The position numbers and the translations under genes were made by a program. This document shows positions 52,410 through 64,000 of a stretch of 64,000 bases of DNA, piece after piece (within the stretch, counting starts at the first letter, position 1; the number at the start of each line of letters is the position of its first letter). Under the pieces are notes generated by a model that saw nothing but the letters and a program-made list of their open reading frames with translations, was not told where the DNA came from and searched no databases. Origin of the DNA: Alligator mississippiensis (taxonomy: Eukaryota; Chordata; Crocodylia; Alligatoridae); contig NC_081824.1 in NCBI RefSeq assembly GCF_030867095.1, positions 169,764,933 to 169,828,932 on the forward strand, given 5' to 3'.

Positions 52410-52597
52410 CGGCAGCGCAGCAGGCAGGCTCAAGGTCACGCCGCAGCGCCTCGCGCCGCTGCCGGCTCCCTGCGCCCTGTCGGGCGGGTGGGTCGGGGCG
52501 CCGCGCCGCGCCGCGGGCGGGCGGAGCCCGGGGGCGGGAGAATGCGGGTGCCGCTGGCCCGCGCCCGTCACCCGGGAGGCGCCGCCGCCCCAGCGCC

Positions 52598-64000
<11,403 letters not shown>

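Overview
This is nuclear DNA of a vertebrate, most likely a sauropsid and probably a crocodilian. The support is the repeat content: several CR1 LINE 3' tails, many short non-autonomous DNA transposons with hAT-type ends, dinucleotide microsatellites, and none of the Alu or L1 copies expected in mammals. The species call is an inference from repeat style.

The window holds three host genes in the order found next to each other on human chromosome 6p21.1. (1) SLC35B2 (Golgi PAPS transporter) is on the minus strand. Only its start is present: an 11-nt coding exon 1 in a CpG island (7327-7337) and exon 2 (1190-1383); the rest lies beyond position 1. (2) NFKBIE (IkB-epsilon) is complete on the minus strand in six coding exons from 29883 down to 11822. 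It encodes 339 residues with an N-terminal beta-TrCP degron and about six ankyrin repeats. (3) TMEM151B is on the plus strand. Coding exon 1 (52598-52687) lies in a CpG island and the start of exon 2 (63877-64000) runs off the right edge. All junctions used have GT-AG ends and matching phase.

Layout: 1-1189 SLC35B2 intron 2 (part); 1190-7337 SLC35B2 exons 1-2 with a 5.9-kb intron carrying a 1.1-kb hAT-like element; 7338-7660 CpG-island promoter; 7661-11310 intergenic; 11310-29883 NFKBIE with a 15.3-kb first intron; 29884-30075 NFKBIE promoter with a consensus kB site, an AP-1 site and GC boxes; 30075-31240 an approximately 265-bp tandem repeat interrupted by a MITE; 31473-52180 a repeat-rich, partly AT-rich spacer between the divergent NFKBIE and TMEM151B promoters; 52180-52900 TMEM151B CpG island with a Z-DNA-prone tract; then 11 kb of TMEM151B intron 1.

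I see no evidence of a new gene system. The three genes have unrelated jobs (sulfate-donor transport, NF-kB inhibition, a membrane protein of unknown function) and are neighbours through conserved synteny. The most interesting signals are regulatory or repeat-structural: the kB/AP-1 promoter of an NF-kB inhibitor, a two-unit higher-order minisatellite beside NFKBIE exon 1, a satellite starting at its promoter, the tiny SLC35B2 first coding exon, and several palindromic mobile elements.
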